DNA of 46,517 nt from Candidatus Magasanikbacteria bacterium CG_4_10_14_0_2_um_filter_33_14 (GCA_002793035.1 PFPL01000030.1:1-46517), one strand, 5' to 3'. Positions 1 to 8,686 are shown, counted from the first letter of the stretch. Numbers and translations are program-made. The notes: generated by a model from the sequence alone, not told the origin.

Positions 1-181
1 CTACACCCATGATACCACCTGGGAATTCAAGCATCTCTTGAGATTGACAACTTGTCAGACCATTCATACGAGCGATACCGTCCCCCACTTCGATAACAGT
101 ACCAACTTCTTCTACTTCCACAGTTTTTTCAAAAGCAGAAATATGTTTTTTTAGTTCTTCTATTACTTGATTTGTAGACAT
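1..181 (-). CDS. atpA: ATP synthase F1 subunit alpha, N-terminal fragment (runs off the window)
   Basis: Not in the ORF track. Reading the minus strand from an ATG at 181 gives about 60 residues, starting MSTNQVIEEL and containing VGDGIARMNGL followed by MLEFPGGIMG. This is the conserved N-terminal beta-barrel segment of the F1 alpha subunit, which with beta forms the catalytic hexamer. The gene continues past position 1, so the nucleotide-binding domain is not visible. It is the last visible gene of the atp operon and follows atpH after a 115-bp spacer. Assignment is firm from motif and gene order. Confidence 0.93.
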   Translation of the reverse strand, partial: MSTNQVIEELKKHISAFEKTVEVEEVGTVIEVGDGIARMNGLTSCQSQEMLEFPGGIMGV

Positions 182-296
182 ATATTTTTTCTAAATTTCG
201 AGCGAAGCGAGAAATCTGTAGACCCTGCCAGCTCTGTTTTTAATTTAAATGTTTTTTGTAAAAATTATTAATTAATAATTACTAATTATTAATTTT

Positions 297-683
297 TTAA
301 GTAGTTAAACTTTTTTTTAAATTTGATAACTGTGTTTTCACACTAGCATCTAGAATTTTATCTTCAATCTTCACTTTTATACCACCAATCAAATTTTTAT
401 CTATTTTTTCAACTGATTCAGCTTTCTTTGAAAAGGCTTGTTTTATTTTTTCGACAATACCTTTGTCCAATTCACGAGCAGAAGTAATTTCTAGTTCCAC
501 TATCCCCTGTTTTTTCTTAAGTATTGTTTCGAATTCAGCAATAATATTTTTTGTCTGTTTTATCTTATGTTTCTTAGCTAGAAGATCCACAAAATTTTTC
601 AAAACAATATCCAAATCACTAGTACTCAGACCAACAGTCAATTCGTAAAGAGCTTCAGCAAATTGTTTATTAGAAATTTTCAT
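297..683 (-). CDS. atpH: ATP synthase F1 subunit delta (short form)
   Basis: 128 residues; the peripheral-stalk subunit delta joins the b subunits to the top of the F1 hexamer. The C-terminal segment with VKIEDKILDASVKTQLSNLK matches the conserved delta C-terminus (GG-hxV-hxD-xxxD-S-hxxxLxxL). The usual family length is near 175-180 residues, so the N-terminal helical domain is shortened. It sits between atpF and atpA, the standard order, which supports the call. The 96-bp gap to atpF carries a GTCATCCTGAG-type dispersed repeat. No clear ribosome binding site. Confidence 0.85.
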   Translation of the reverse strand: MKISNKQFAEALYELTVGLSTSDLDIVLKNFVDLLAKKHKIKQTKNIIAEFETILKKKQGIVELEITSARELDKGIVEKIKQAFSKKAESVEKIDKNLIGGIKVKIEDKILDASVKTQLSNLKKSLTT

Positions 684-691
684 ATATTTAT

Positions 692-720
692 GTCATCCTG
701 AGCGGAGCGAGGGATCTTTC
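692..720 (+). repeat. Dispersed GTCATCCTGAG...GATCTTTC palindromic element, copy 1
   Basis: GTCATCCTGAG, a short core (CGGAGCGA) and GGGATCTTTC lie between atpH and atpF. Copies with the same flanks but different cores are at 1982-2017 (reverse orientation) and 29598-29639; a more diverged relative is near 38706-38752. Conserved flanks with a variable core suggest a small dispersed element rather than a gene-specific signal. Confidence 0.75.
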
Positions 721-779
721 CCAGCAACATCTCAGTTTAGATAATTAAACTTACAATTGATTCTAAAAATCGTCTAAAA

Positions 780-1376
780 TTATTTCTTCAAATTTTTCAA
801 ACTATCTTCAATTATTTTTTTATCAATATTACCATCCATTTTTTCATTCAATATTTTTTCTAGAGCAGTCACAATAAGAGTAGCAGATTCTTGTCTGATT
901 TCTTCCATCATTTGAACTTTTTCAGATTGAATGCTTTTCTTAGCTTGAGCGACAATTCCTTCTACTTCAGTCTTAGCTTTTACTTTCATATCTTCACCAA
1001 GTTGTTTGGCTTCAGTATGAGCATGCTCAATTACTTTGTTTGCCTCACCTTTAGCTTCTTTTAGTTTATCTTGATATTCTTTTTCGCTAAGAGCTAAGTT
1101 TGTTTCAATTTCTTTTGCATTATCAATACTTTCATCAATCATTTTTTTACGTTCAGCCAAAGTTTTGGTAAGAGGTTTCAAAACCAAAAACCAAAGGATA
1201 ACTGCCACTACAGTGAAATTGATAAGTTGGAATACAAAAAGTTGCGCGTTTATCCCAAGTGAAGCAGCCAAACCTGCATCAGCAGTGGCACCATGTTCTA
1301 CCACTTCCGCATGTGTCTCTTCCATATTAACTGGAGTGACTACAGGAGTTTCAGTTGTATGTTCTACGTTTGCCAT
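780..1376 (-). CDS. atpF: ATP synthase F0 subunit b
   Basis: 198 residues; forms the peripheral stalk that holds F1 static against the rotating c-ring. A single membrane segment lies at about residues 47-68 (LFVFQLINFTVVAVILWFLV), followed by the long charged amphipathic coiled-coil typical of b. Family members are usually near 160 residues with the membrane segment at the extreme N-terminus; this one has an extra 40-45 residue Glu/Thr/Val-rich N-terminal extension (ETPVVTPVNMEETHAEVV) of unknown purpose. Position between atpE and atpH is standard. Confidence 0.92.
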   Translation of the reverse strand: MANVEHTTETPVVTPVNMEETHAEVVEHGATADAGLAASLGINAQLFVFQLINFTVVAVILWFLVLKPLTKTLAERKKMIDESIDNAKEIETNLALSEKEYQDKLKEAKGEANKVIEHAHTEAKQLGEDMKVKAKTEVEGIVAQAKKSIQSEKVQMMEEIRQESATLIVTALEKILNEKMDGNIDKKIIEDSLKNLKK

Positions 1377-1384
1377 ATAATTTT

Positions 1385-1425
1385 AGTCTAAAGTCTGTAA
1401 AGTCAAAAGTCTGTAAAGTACTTTT
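1385..1425 (+). repeat. AAAGTCTGTAAAGT-type tandem mini-repeat
   Basis: Intergenic run of imperfect units reading GTCTAAA, GTCTGTAAA, GTCAAAA, GTCTGTAAA. Related AAAGTTTATAAAGT-type runs occur at 4333-4430 and 30334-30410. It lies in the 180-bp atpE-atpF spacer. Confidence 0.6.
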
Positions 1426-1556
1426 GATTTGTAAATTAAATATTTGTGTTTATCCATTTAATATTAGTGTTATTTATTTTGCTCAAACAAATAAACCAGT
1501 GGAACTAAGCTTACCAGTCTTTATAAAGAAAACCAGCAAACTTAGTTTACAGCGAT

Positions 1557-1808
<252 letters not shown>

Positions 1809-1981
1809 TCAGAGCCGTTCGACTTGAGTTGATTTTTTTAGTCGCGGCTGACATTTTAATAAAGTGATCTTTCGATCTTCTGAACTTCAATTTCTTGAAA
1901 TCCATTTAGATTGAACCATCTTTTTTAGAAAATCTTTTAAAGTCTTTTGTCTGACTATTTTTTCTAAATATTTTACTTAAG

Positions 1982-2017
1982 AAAGAACCCTCGTCGTATT
2001 CTCGACTCAGGATGACA
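1982..2017 (-). repeat. Dispersed GTCATCCTGAG element, copy 2
   Basis: On the minus strand it reads GTCATCCTGAG, then a TCG...CGA core, then GAGGGTTCTTTC, directly abutting the atpB stop codon. Same flanks as the copies at 692 and 29598 with a different core. Confidence 0.7.
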
Positions 2018-2815
2018 TTAGTGATGAGCTTCTTCTTCGTCACCATGTGGAGCAGAAGTAGCAACAGTCATATATACCAATGTAAGCATTGCAAATACAG
2101 CCGCTTGAATCACACCTACCAATACTTCAAGTAACATGAAAGGAGTTGGGACAAGAGCTGCGACTAGAGCAGAAATTACTGAAATAAGAACTTCTCCTGC
2201 AAAAATATTACCGAAAAGACGAAGAGAAAGTGAAATAACTTTGGCAACTTCTGAAACTATTTCGATAAGACCAACACCAAATTCAATAATAGCAGTAAGT
2301 ACAGCGATAGGACCTTTTTTGAAACTTTTGAAAACATTTTTTATTTGAACAAATTTTCCTAAGTGTGTAAAAACACCAATAGTAGCAAAAGCATACAAGT
2401 GAGATCCAATCACAGAGACAAGAGCCATCGCAAGAGTAAGATTCAAATCTGTATTAGCTGGACGAAGCAACATGTTGTGACCAACAGTAATACTTCCTGT
2501 ACCAGGCAAAAGACCTAACCAGTTTGATAACAAAATAAAAAAGAAGATAGCTCCGACTATTGGCAAAAACCTAATAGTCTTTTTTCTATCTCCGGTAACT
2601 TGGTCAAAATAGCCAAGCAATGTATCTAAGAAAAATTCACTAGCATTTTGTAATTTTCCTGGTTTCAAACTTATACTTCTTTTTATAAAGATTCCTAAAA
2701 TCAAAAAAATAACAATAGCAATCCAAGCATTTATCATAGTATTAGTAATATTCAAATTACCAATATGAAATATTGCTTCTGGTGCAAGAGTTGGGATGTG
2801 AATTTCTGCGGCCAT
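2018..2815 (-). CDS. atpB: ATP synthase F0 subunit a
   Basis: 265 residues, polytopic membrane protein providing the two half-channels to the c-ring. The essential stator Arg is visible in ISLSLRLFGNIFAGEVLI, the signature of subunit a. Other family landmarks are the GLLPGTGSI segment and several predicted membrane helices. Length is typical. The C-terminus ends in a charged tail (GDEEEAHH). It is first of the core subunits after the atpZ-like gene, separated by a spacer that holds an 8-nt tandem repeat. Confidence 0.95.
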   Translation of the reverse strand: MAAEIHIPTLAPEAIFHIGNLNITNTMINAWIAIVIFLILGIFIKRSISLKPGKLQNASEFFLDTLLGYFDQVTGDRKKTIRFLPIVGAIFFFILLSNWLGLLPGTGSITVGHNMLLRPANTDLNLTLAMALVSVIGSHLYAFATIGVFTHLGKFVQIKNVFKSFKKGPIAVLTAIIEFGVGLIEIVSEVAKVISLSLRLFGNIFAGEVLISVISALVAALVPTPFMLLEVLVGVIQAAVFAMLTLVYMTVATSAPHGDEEEAHH

Positions 2816-2873
2816 AAAATCTTTATATTTAACTAGATCTTACTATTATTCAAAATCTTTTTGCAAAATAGTG

Positions 2874-2905
2874 ATTATTAGTTAATTAGTTTATTGGTTT
2901 ATTAG
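2874..2905 (+). repeat. 8-nt tandem mini-repeat (TTWATTRG), intergenic copy
   Basis: Four contiguous octamers: ATTATTAG, TTAATTAG, TTTATTGG, TTTATTAG. The same octamer family appears inside the rsmI coding sequence at 11496-11527. It lies in the atpZ-atpB spacer. Confidence 0.8.
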
Positions 2906-2939
2906 CTGAATCTGCGGTGTCTGCTGACTAGCTGACAAC

Positions 2940-3236
2940 TCAACTTTCTTTTTCATCTTTTTCTTTTTTATTATTAACAACGTCTTTGTCTAATTTCTTA
3001 TATTCTTCACCATATTGCTTGGCTTTTTTATAAATCATCTTAGTAGATAGAAAAGCCGCAAGTATGAAAGCTCCGACAGTAAACCAAGGAGCATACCCAT
3101 ATTTACCCTCGAGCCACTGACCAATAAGTACAAAAACTATGATTGGTACAGCGATAATAGCCCCAAAATCACCTACAATACGCAAGCCCAACATCATGTA
3201 TTTTTTATCTTTAGGGTCTTGTGATAAGAGAGGCAT
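2940..3236 (-). CDS. AtpZ/AtpI-like F0F1 ATP synthase accessory membrane protein
   Basis: 98 residues from the chosen start. Two membrane helices (about residues 22-42 and 52-70) flank GQWLEGKYGYAPWFTVGAF, resembling the GxWLDxxxGTxPWF signature of the AtpZ/AtpQ family linked to ATP synthase assembly or ion transport; the C-terminus is a Lys/Glu tail. The ORF track starts at 3281, but the -10 box of the operon promoter is at 3273-3278, so transcription starts inside that extension; the ATG at 3236 (MPLLSQDPKDKK) is therefore preferred. First gene of the atp operon, as usual for this family. Confidence 0.8.
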   Translation of the reverse strand: MPLLSQDPKDKKYMMLGLRIVGDFGAIIAVPIIVFVLIGQWLEGKYGYAPWFTVGAFILAAFLSTKMIYKKAKQYGEEYKKLDKDVVNNKKEKDEKES

Positions 3237-3272
3237 ATTTTTGAAAGAGTATATTGACTGAAAAACGGTGCT

Positions 3273-3301
3273 ATTATACAAGTTTTTCCCTAATTAGTCA
3301 A
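3273..3301 (-). promoter_or_regulatory. Promoter of the atp operon
   Basis: On the minus strand: TTGACT (3296-3301), a 17-nt spacer, TATAAT (3273-3278). This is close to the sigma-70 consensus with ideal spacing and points to a start near 3266, upstream of the ATG at 3236. Confidence 0.85.
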
Positions 3302-3436
3302 TTGTTTGGCAATATTTATTGTGTATAATATGTACAAACAAAATTTAGCTAAAACTAAAGACGCGAATAGTTTATCACGTAGTTATCCGCTGTCAATCTG
3401 CAAACCCTTGACAAAGCTGTAAAACATGTTCTAAAT

Positions 3437-3464
3437 AAAAAACCGTGATATTCACGGTTTTTTT
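3437..3464 (-). terminator. Intrinsic terminator of tatD
   Basis: Inverted repeat AACCGTGA / TCACGGTT with a 3-nt loop; on the minus strand it is followed by a T-run, 12 bp beyond the tatD stop codon. Confidence 0.8.
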
Positions 3465-3475
3465 ATATTTATATA

Positions 3476-4324
3476 CTAAATAATCTTCATTCTATCAAAC
3501 ACTCTCAAACTATTTTCCAAAGCTAACTTCTTCACTTCATCTATACTCAAACCTTTCAACTCAGCAACTTTGTCAGCAACTTCCTCCACCATCCAAGGTT
3601 CACAACGTTTGCCACGATATTTTTGTGGTGCCAAATATGGAGCATCAGTCTCGACAATAAATCTGTCATTTGGAACTTTTTGCACTACTTCCCAAAGGTC
3701 CTCTTGAATCTGTGGGGCTGTTTTTTTGATTGGAAAAGTAATAATCCCCGTAAACCCAAGATTCAAACCAAAATCAAGATACTTACTAGCTACAGACCAA
3801 TCTCCACTAAAACAATGTATTACTCCCCTAATTGGTTTTGGTAATTCTTTTAAAACTTCTATTAGTTGATCATGCGCATCACGGACGTGAATTACAAGTG
3901 GCAGATTGTGCTTCTGCGCAAAATGATATTGCGCCAAAAATATTTCTTTTTGTTTGGCTAGTACTTCTTCTACGGTTTTGTCCTTTGGCACATGATAAAG
4001 CTCGAAACCACACTCACCAACTGCAATCACTTTTGGAGACTTAGCTAATTCGTCAAAATATTCTTCATCAAAACTTTCTTCCCGAGAAACAAAAGATGAT
4101 TCTTCTTCATCAACATAAGTTGGAAATAAGTGAATCGGATGAATCCCGATTGACGCAAAAATATTATCATGACTTTCTGCAAGTTCAACGGCTTTTTTAC
4201 TAGTGTCTTTTTGAGTACCAATAGCATGAAGCCAAATATTTTTTTCAGCACAAATTTTCAGTACATCTTCACGTTCTTCATCAAAACCTTTGAATTGTAT
4301 GTGACAATGAGAGTCAAAAATCAT
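3476..4324 (-). CDS. tatD: TatD family metal-dependent hydrolase (putative DNase)
   Basis: 282 residues, TIM-barrel amidohydrolase-superfamily nuclease. Visible metal-site motifs in order: DSHCHI at the N-terminus, VGECGFELY with the metal-bridging Glu, VIHVRDAH, IHCFSG, and ETDAPYL near the C-terminus. All expected ligands are present. Compared with typical TatD (about 255-265 residues) there is an acidic insert around residues 70-90 (DEEESSFVSREESFDEEYF). It is followed by its own terminator. The exact substrate is unknown; 3'-5' DNase activity is known for the family. Confidence 0.88.
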   Translation of the reverse strand: MIFDSHCHIQFKGFDEEREDVLKICAEKNIWLHAIGTQKDTSKKAVELAESHDNIFASIGIHPIHLFPTYVDEEESSFVSREESFDEEYFDELAKSPKVIAVGECGFELYHVPKDKTVEEVLAKQKEIFLAQYHFAQKHNLPLVIHVRDAHDQLIEVLKELPKPIRGVIHCFSGDWSVASKYLDFGLNLGFTGIITFPIKKTAPQIQEDLWEVVQKVPNDRFIVETDAPYLAPQKYRGKRCEPWMVEEVADKVAELKGLSIDEVKKLALENSLRVFDRMKII

Positions 4325-4332
4325 AGAATAGT

Positions 4333-4430
4333 TCCTAAAGTTTATAAAGTTAAAAGTTATAAAGTCCTTAAAAAAATCTTTTATTTATATAAAACTCTTT
4401 ATAACTTTATGAACTTTTTAACTTTCAACT
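4333..4430 (+). repeat. Inverted pair of AAAGTTTATAAAGT-type mini-repeats
   Basis: A left block of AAAGTTTAT/AAAGTTA/AAAGTTAT/AAAGTCC units is followed by a right block of CTTTATAACTTTATGAACTTT units, roughly its reverse complement, filling the spacer between tatD and the next gene. Same family as 1385-1425 and 30334-30410. Confidence 0.65.
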
Positions 4431-4434
4431 AAAA

Positions 4435-6399
4435 TTAGTTTAATCTTCCACCCCACTCTACAACAGTAAATCCTTTACGTTCTGGAGTTATTAAGTATGG
4501 TTCAGGAATATTATACAAAGGATAATCTAATGCTTGATAATCCATAAAAACACGAATGACAGTATCTGGCTTTGGTTCGACAGTAAGAGGTGCCATATCT
4601 TCAAAAGTAGCTTGAGGTAAGAAAGTCACGAAAACATAAGGTTTCACAGTCAATTTTTCTTCCCAGAATTCCATAAAATCTTGTATTTCTTTTTCATTCA
4701 TACCAAGTTTGGTCAAAATTTCAAACATTCTACTTGGAACATCTTCTTTTGACATGACGAAACCATAACAAGGTCTAGTGTAGTCATATGAATATCCTTC
4801 CCAAAACAAATACGGATATTCTGTTTCATTTTTATAATTGAAAATTTCACTATCCGGTGTAGATCTTACAAACCAACCATCTTTACCATAATCTGGATCA
4901 CTAATTGATAGACCAGCTTTTGGCGCTACTTGTACATGCACATCTGTTTCTTCTTCTGGATAAAGATAAATAACTGGTTTACCACATTCAGCCATTGAAG
5001 AATATTTCACTTTTCTAAAAGCTAACCAATCACCCTGAGGATTCTTCCAGAATACCATAGGCATATCTGAGACGAAATCTTGCCACTTTTGTTCTTCGGT
5101 CATACTGCCAACGTCTTTTCCTTCACTCGCCAAATAACCATTGTATCCCCAATTAAATAATTTTTTGTAATATTCATTGTTCTCAACATTTGTCAAAGTA
5201 TAAATTTTGTCTCCTTTACTAGTAGTACCCACAACTTCCAAATTATCTTCACTAAACCAATCTTTTTGATTTACAGCATTTGGAAAAGTATTTATCTGTT
5301 CACCACAGGCCATCCAAAAATCACCTGCTGGAGCAAATTCATCCTGGTTATCAGAACCTCTCAACCAACTTACATCAAGTTTACTCTGAACACTAAAAAA
5401 ACTTTTCATCGTTTCAACAATAGATTGATCAAAAAAGTAAGGTAAATAATCATACTTAGCAACAGCACCATCTGGCATAGCTACTTCATATTCACTTCCT
5501 ACTTTATGAAGAGAACCCATATCTTTATCTTTGACAAAGACAGGAGCATCCTCTGGTATACTAGAAAATTCATTTTTTTCTACATTCAAAACTCCACCTC
5601 TATTGGAATAAAATCCTAATTCATTGAAAGCTCCTGATTCAGGATCTCGCAAAAAAGAACTAAAAACTAATTTACTATCTTCCCCAGGTATATCCAAAAC
5701 TGACTTAGGTTCTAACTTAGAATACAAATCATCAATTACAAAATTTTGACAGATAGCAGTATATTCACAATTTCCTTGATCTGCAGTAATCACAAAAACA
5801 AAATCTCCAATATTTTCATCATAAAAAGCAAAGTTATCCTCGTAACCTTGTCCCATACCAAAAAACTTTTGTGCCAACAAATACAACGGCCTGCCAGCCA
5901 AAACACTAGGACTCTTGATTTCACCTACTACATAACCATAGACTTTTTTCAAACTATCCAAATCTCTATCTGAATAATCAATTTCATTCCCCTGATCTGT
6001 GATAGGCAAAACAATTCTACTTTCCAATTTCTTAACTAAAACTTTTTGTTCATCATCCAAAACTTTCGCTCCACCATACCAGTCAACAATGATATCTTTA
6101 CTTGATAATGAAGCTGAGTAATCTTTTTTTCCACCTGACTTTTCATCGTATTTTGATAAAATCTCAGCGTTATTTTCTAATATGTTAGAATTATTATTTT
6201 GTTCCAGATTTGTAATATTGCTTGGAATTTTAGAATTATCAGCTTTGAAAAATAATAGAAACATTACAACAAACAAACCTACAAATAAAACAAAAATAGA
6301 AGCTATCAAAAAATACAAAAGACCACGACTCATTGAGACTTGGTTTTTGTGTTCTTCTGGTAACTGTTCTGGTGATCCTTGTGAGATATTTTCATCCAT
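4435..6399 (-). CDS. Large membrane-anchored extracytoplasmic protein, unknown function
   Basis: 654 residues. A short cytoplasmic N-terminus is followed by one membrane helix at about residues 28-51, so most of the chain is predicted outside the membrane. The middle region shows no motif I recognise. The C-terminal part (from about residue 475) starts with CGKPVIYLYPEEETDVHVQV and continues with GWFVRSTPD, YPYLFWEG and PCYGFVMSKED; I recognise this only as a recurrent domain in hypothetical proteins of CPR and other bacteria, without an established role. It is followed on the same strand by tatD and preceded by the MEMO-like lipoprotein. No function is proposed. Confidence 0.75.
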   Translation of the reverse strand: MDENISQGSPEQLPEEHKNQVSMSRGLLYFLIASIFVLFVGLFVVMFLLFFKADNSKIPSNITNLEQNNNSNILENNAEILSKYDEKSGGKKDYSASLSSKDIIVDWYGGAKVLDDEQKVLVKKLESRIVLPITDQGNEIDYSDRDLDSLKKVYGYVVGEIKSPSVLAGRPLYLLAQKFFGMGQGYEDNFAFYDENIGDFVFVITADQGNCEYTAICQNFVIDDLYSKLEPKSVLDIPGEDSKLVFSSFLRDPESGAFNELGFYSNRGGVLNVEKNEFSSIPEDAPVFVKDKDMGSLHKVGSEYEVAMPDGAVAKYDYLPYFFDQSIVETMKSFFSVQSKLDVSWLRGSDNQDEFAPAGDFWMACGEQINTFPNAVNQKDWFSEDNLEVVGTTSKGDKIYTLTNVENNEYYKKLFNWGYNGYLASEGKDVGSMTEEQKWQDFVSDMPMVFWKNPQGDWLAFRKVKYSSMAECGKPVIYLYPEEETDVHVQVAPKAGLSISDPDYGKDGWFVRSTPDSEIFNYKNETEYPYLFWEGYSYDYTRPCYGFVMSKEDVPSRMFEILTKLGMNEKEIQDFMEFWEEKLTVKPYVFVTFLPQATFEDMAPLTVEPKPDTVIRVFMDYQALDYPLYNIPEPYLITPERKGFTVVEWGGRLN

Positions 6400-6427
6400 A
6401 TAATTATATTATTAAAAAAATTATTTT

Positions 6428-7714
6428 TTATTGAATTACAAAAGAAAACTCATCTATATTATAGTCTTTTATATTGTTTTTTGCAAACAAGTCTTTTACA
6501 AAATTTTGAGCATCAACGTACTCCAATCTCACCGCTTTATCATCTTCAAAAACAAAAGGAAAGACATAAAATTTACTACTGCCATCTTTGTATAATATTC
6601 CACCAATTGCAAAATTTATTTTTTCTTTATCTGACTTCGCAAAATAATCAAAGATATCATTACCTTCAACTACTTCTACTATTTCATCTGGTATTTCATC
6701 TTTCTCTGGCCACAAATAATCAAACCCAAATAAAAATCTATCTTCATTTCCCGCCAAATCGCGACGCAAAGATATTACTTCTTCCTCAGACATATCTGCA
6801 TTCCCCAATAACATAAAACTAGTCAGATTTTTTTCTGTTTTTTCACCCTTGCTAAAATAAGGGGAATAATAACTTGTGGTATTGTCAGCACTACTGTCTC
6901 CTATCATCTTGGCAGAATTGTCATGCTTTTCCAAAACTACTTTTTGAGTTTTATACTTCTCCATAATCTTCAGCAAAATATAGAGACTTGGTACAGAATC
7001 TATCTCCAGCTTATCCAAATTGGCAAAGTCAAAAGATTTTATAACATCGATACTGAGTTCATCATGAAAATTTGCAACATTCAAAGTCTGATAATGTGAA
7101 AAATCAATAGATGAAACAAAGACTGTATCAGAAGGCACAACCTCTAATAAATAATTTACAAAGTTGTCCATTTGTTCTTCATCAATATCTCCTTTAAAAA
7201 TAAATGGTAATACTTGTGCGTCAGGCAAACTCTTTTTTATAAATGGTAATATACCATAAATAGAATGCTCATCGTTTATCACATCTTCTTCAATGTTTAT
7301 TATTCTTTTCGTGGCAAGATTAGCAATCATTCCTCGATTGGTCGTAAGATCTCCATATGGTGTATGCCAATCGTATTCACTAGAGATTATCTTGCTATAA
7401 CCCTTATAAAAATGATTTGGACCAAGTACAACGATGGTTGAAGGATTCTGTTTTTTCAAATTCTCAAAGAAACTAGCATCTAAATAACCAGCTAATAAAT
7501 GGTGTGGCACGATACCACCTTTTATAATTGGTAAATCTTTTTCTAACTTTAAATCTTGATAAAATCTATCAAAAAAATCCTTATTCCAAGGGGCTGTATA
7601 ATGATAAGAGACACTTTCTTCGACAACTTTTACTTCATTTTCAAAATTACTTTGGAGTGAGCATCCAGGCAATAAAAAAACAATCAAAAATAACAAAGTA
7701 AAAGTTTTTTTCAT
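6428..7714 (-). CDS. MEMO/AmmeMemoRadiSam system protein B family lipoprotein
   Basis: 428 residues from the chosen start. A lipoprotein signal (KKTFTLLFLIVFLLPGCSLQ) with a lipobox Cys predicts a lipid-anchored exported protein. The MEMO fold follows: GGIVPHHLLAG, VVLGPNHF, DEHSI and SSIDFSHY hold the His positions of the non-haem-dioxygenase-like site known in MEMO1 (enzymatic role unproven). Roughly 130 C-terminal residues beyond the core are unassigned. The ATG at 7714 gives a classic MKK signal start and avoids the 13-nt overlap made by the track start at 7729. A distant LigB-fold relative is encoded at 13719. Confidence 0.8.
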   Translation of the reverse strand: MKKTFTLLFLIVFLLPGCSLQSNFENEVKVVEESVSYHYTAPWNKDFFDRFYQDLKLEKDLPIIKGGIVPHHLLAGYLDASFFENLKKQNPSTIVVLGPNHFYKGYSKIISSEYDWHTPYGDLTTNRGMIANLATKRIINIEEDVINDEHSIYGILPFIKKSLPDAQVLPFIFKGDIDEEQMDNFVNYLLEVVPSDTVFVSSIDFSHYQTLNVANFHDELSIDVIKSFDFANLDKLEIDSVPSLYILLKIMEKYKTQKVVLEKHDNSAKMIGDSSADNTTSYYSPYFSKGEKTEKNLTSFMLLGNADMSEEEVISLRRDLAGNEDRFLFGFDYLWPEKDEIPDEIVEVVEGNDIFDYFAKSDKEKINFAIGGILYKDGSSKFYVFPFVFEDDKAVRLEYVDAQNFVKDLFAKNNIKDYNIDEFSFVIQ

Positions 7715-7716
7715 AT

Positions 7717-7899
7717 TTAAAATATCCAAGACAAACCTATGACAAAAAATGCTACTACGAGAAGTACTACTAACAAAAAGATAACAATCTTATGTAAAAA
7801 AGACGTAATCTTTTCTACTTTTTGTAAAGTAATCTTAGTTTTTTCTAACTTGTTCAAAAAAGCAAAACTATTTTGTAAAAACTTTTTCATAAATTTCAA
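7717..7899 (-). CDS. Small single-pass membrane protein
   Basis: 60 residues: a basic N-terminal half (KKFLQNSFAFLNKLEKTK) and one hydrophobic helix (IVIFLLVVLLVVAFFVIGL) at the C-terminus. It lies between cvpA and the MEMO-like lipoprotein on the same strand with short spacing, so co-transcription is likely. Not recognised; a real gene is likely given its operon position and clean topology. Confidence 0.55.
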   Translation of the reverse strand: MKFMKKFLQNSFAFLNKLEKTKITLQKVEKITSFLHKIVIFLLVVLLVVAFFVIGLSWIF

Positions 7900-7934
7900 A
7901 TTATCTGCGTAAATCTGCGTTTATATCTTACAAA

Positions 7935-8471
7935 TCAGCGTACCACATTCTCTACATAATCAACTGTCGAATGCAAAAGTTGTAAAGCTTGTGGTAGGAG
8001 AGGCAAAAAGATAGAAGCAATACTACTCAAGATTGGTGCCAATACTGAATGAGCCAAACCTGTCATGATTTTTTCAGACAATGGAATTCTCTCTACAAAA
8101 TATACAAAAAGACCAACACTAAGAATTCCTTCAATCAAACCAAGTCCCAATCCAAACAAACGATTGAAAGTTTTTACAAAAGGAATGATAGAAATAATCT
8201 TGAAGATTCTATCAATAAACCAAAATAAAACACCAAGGGCACTAGAAATAACAAAAAAAGCAATAATAAACATGAGTACTTTACTAGTATTTAATTGCCA
8301 ACCTGTAAAAGATGTTAGCCAGTTGGCTAAATCTAGATAATATCTACCAGCCAAATAAACACCCAAAAAAGTACCAATAAGAGAACCAAAAGCTCGTACA
8401 AATCCAGACCAAAATCCATAAATACCAAAACCTCCAATAATAATTAAAAAAATAATATCGGTGAAGTTCAT
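7935..8471 (-). CDS. CvpA family membrane protein
   Basis: 178 residues with four to five predicted membrane helices. The N-terminus (FTDIIFLIIIGGFGIYGFWSGFVRAFGSLIG) matches the CvpA family (colicin V production) pattern of D-hhh-hhhhhhhhxGhxxGhhxxhhxhhG. The molecular role of the family is not settled. First gene of the 8471-to-3476 minus-strand cluster; the 5' region contains the terminator of the ncRNA gene at 8528. Its stop codon is TGA, which argues against a recoded UGA. Confidence 0.8.
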   Translation of the reverse strand: MNFTDIIFLIIIGGFGIYGFWSGFVRAFGSLIGTFLGVYLAGRYYLDLANWLTSFTGWQLNTSKVLMFIIAFFVISSALGVLFWFIDRIFKIISIIPFVKTFNRLFGLGLGLIEGILSVGLFVYFVERIPLSEKIMTGLAHSVLAPILSSIASIFLPLLPQALQLLHSTVDYVENVVR

Positions 8472-8527
8472 ATTATATATAATAAAAAATTATGCTTTTA
8501 TTTTACTATAATTTACTAAAAAAGTAA

Positions 8528-8548
8528 AAAACTACCAATATGGTAGTT
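8528..8548 (-). terminator. Terminator of the 8.6-kb ncRNA
   Basis: AAACTACCA / TGGTAGTTT with a 3-nt loop; the minus strand continues into TTTACTTTTTT. Confidence 0.75.
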
Positions 8549-8680
8549 TCAAAAGATTTGAGCTACGGTGGACGGACAAGCTCAATTTATATCAGGGAGA
8601 GCTCATACTTCCTTGTTAGGTTTCCCCGCCTCCCAGGAAGGAGACACCTACCCTAATTCATTGGCCTGTCCGTCCACCGG
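8528..8680 (-). ncRNA. Candidate stand-alone structured ncRNA, about 150 nt
   Basis: Minus-strand transcript bounded by a promoter (8687-8715) and a terminator (8528-8548). A perfect 13-bp closing stem joins 8667-8679 to 8566-8578 (CGGTGGACGGACA and its complement), starting right at the predicted 5' end. Inside are an AGCTC/GAGCT hairpin (8579-8604) and a purine-rich arm with CTCC/GGAG and TAGGT/ACCTA pairings. There is no credible ORF. Size and closing stem recall 6S-like RNAs, but I see no diagnostic sequence of 6S, SRP or a known riboswitch, so the class is left open. Confidence 0.7.
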
Positions 8681-8686
8681 ACACAT

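Noticed and set aside
3237-3281. N-terminal extension of the atpZ-like protein as in the ORF track
   Set aside because: The -10 box lies inside this stretch, so the codons upstream of about 3266 cannot be in the mRNA from that promoter.
8528-8680. Small SRP RNA
   Set aside because: The purine-rich GGAAGGAG segment looked suggestive, but the tetraloop and the symmetric AGCA/CAGG loop of helix 8 are not there.
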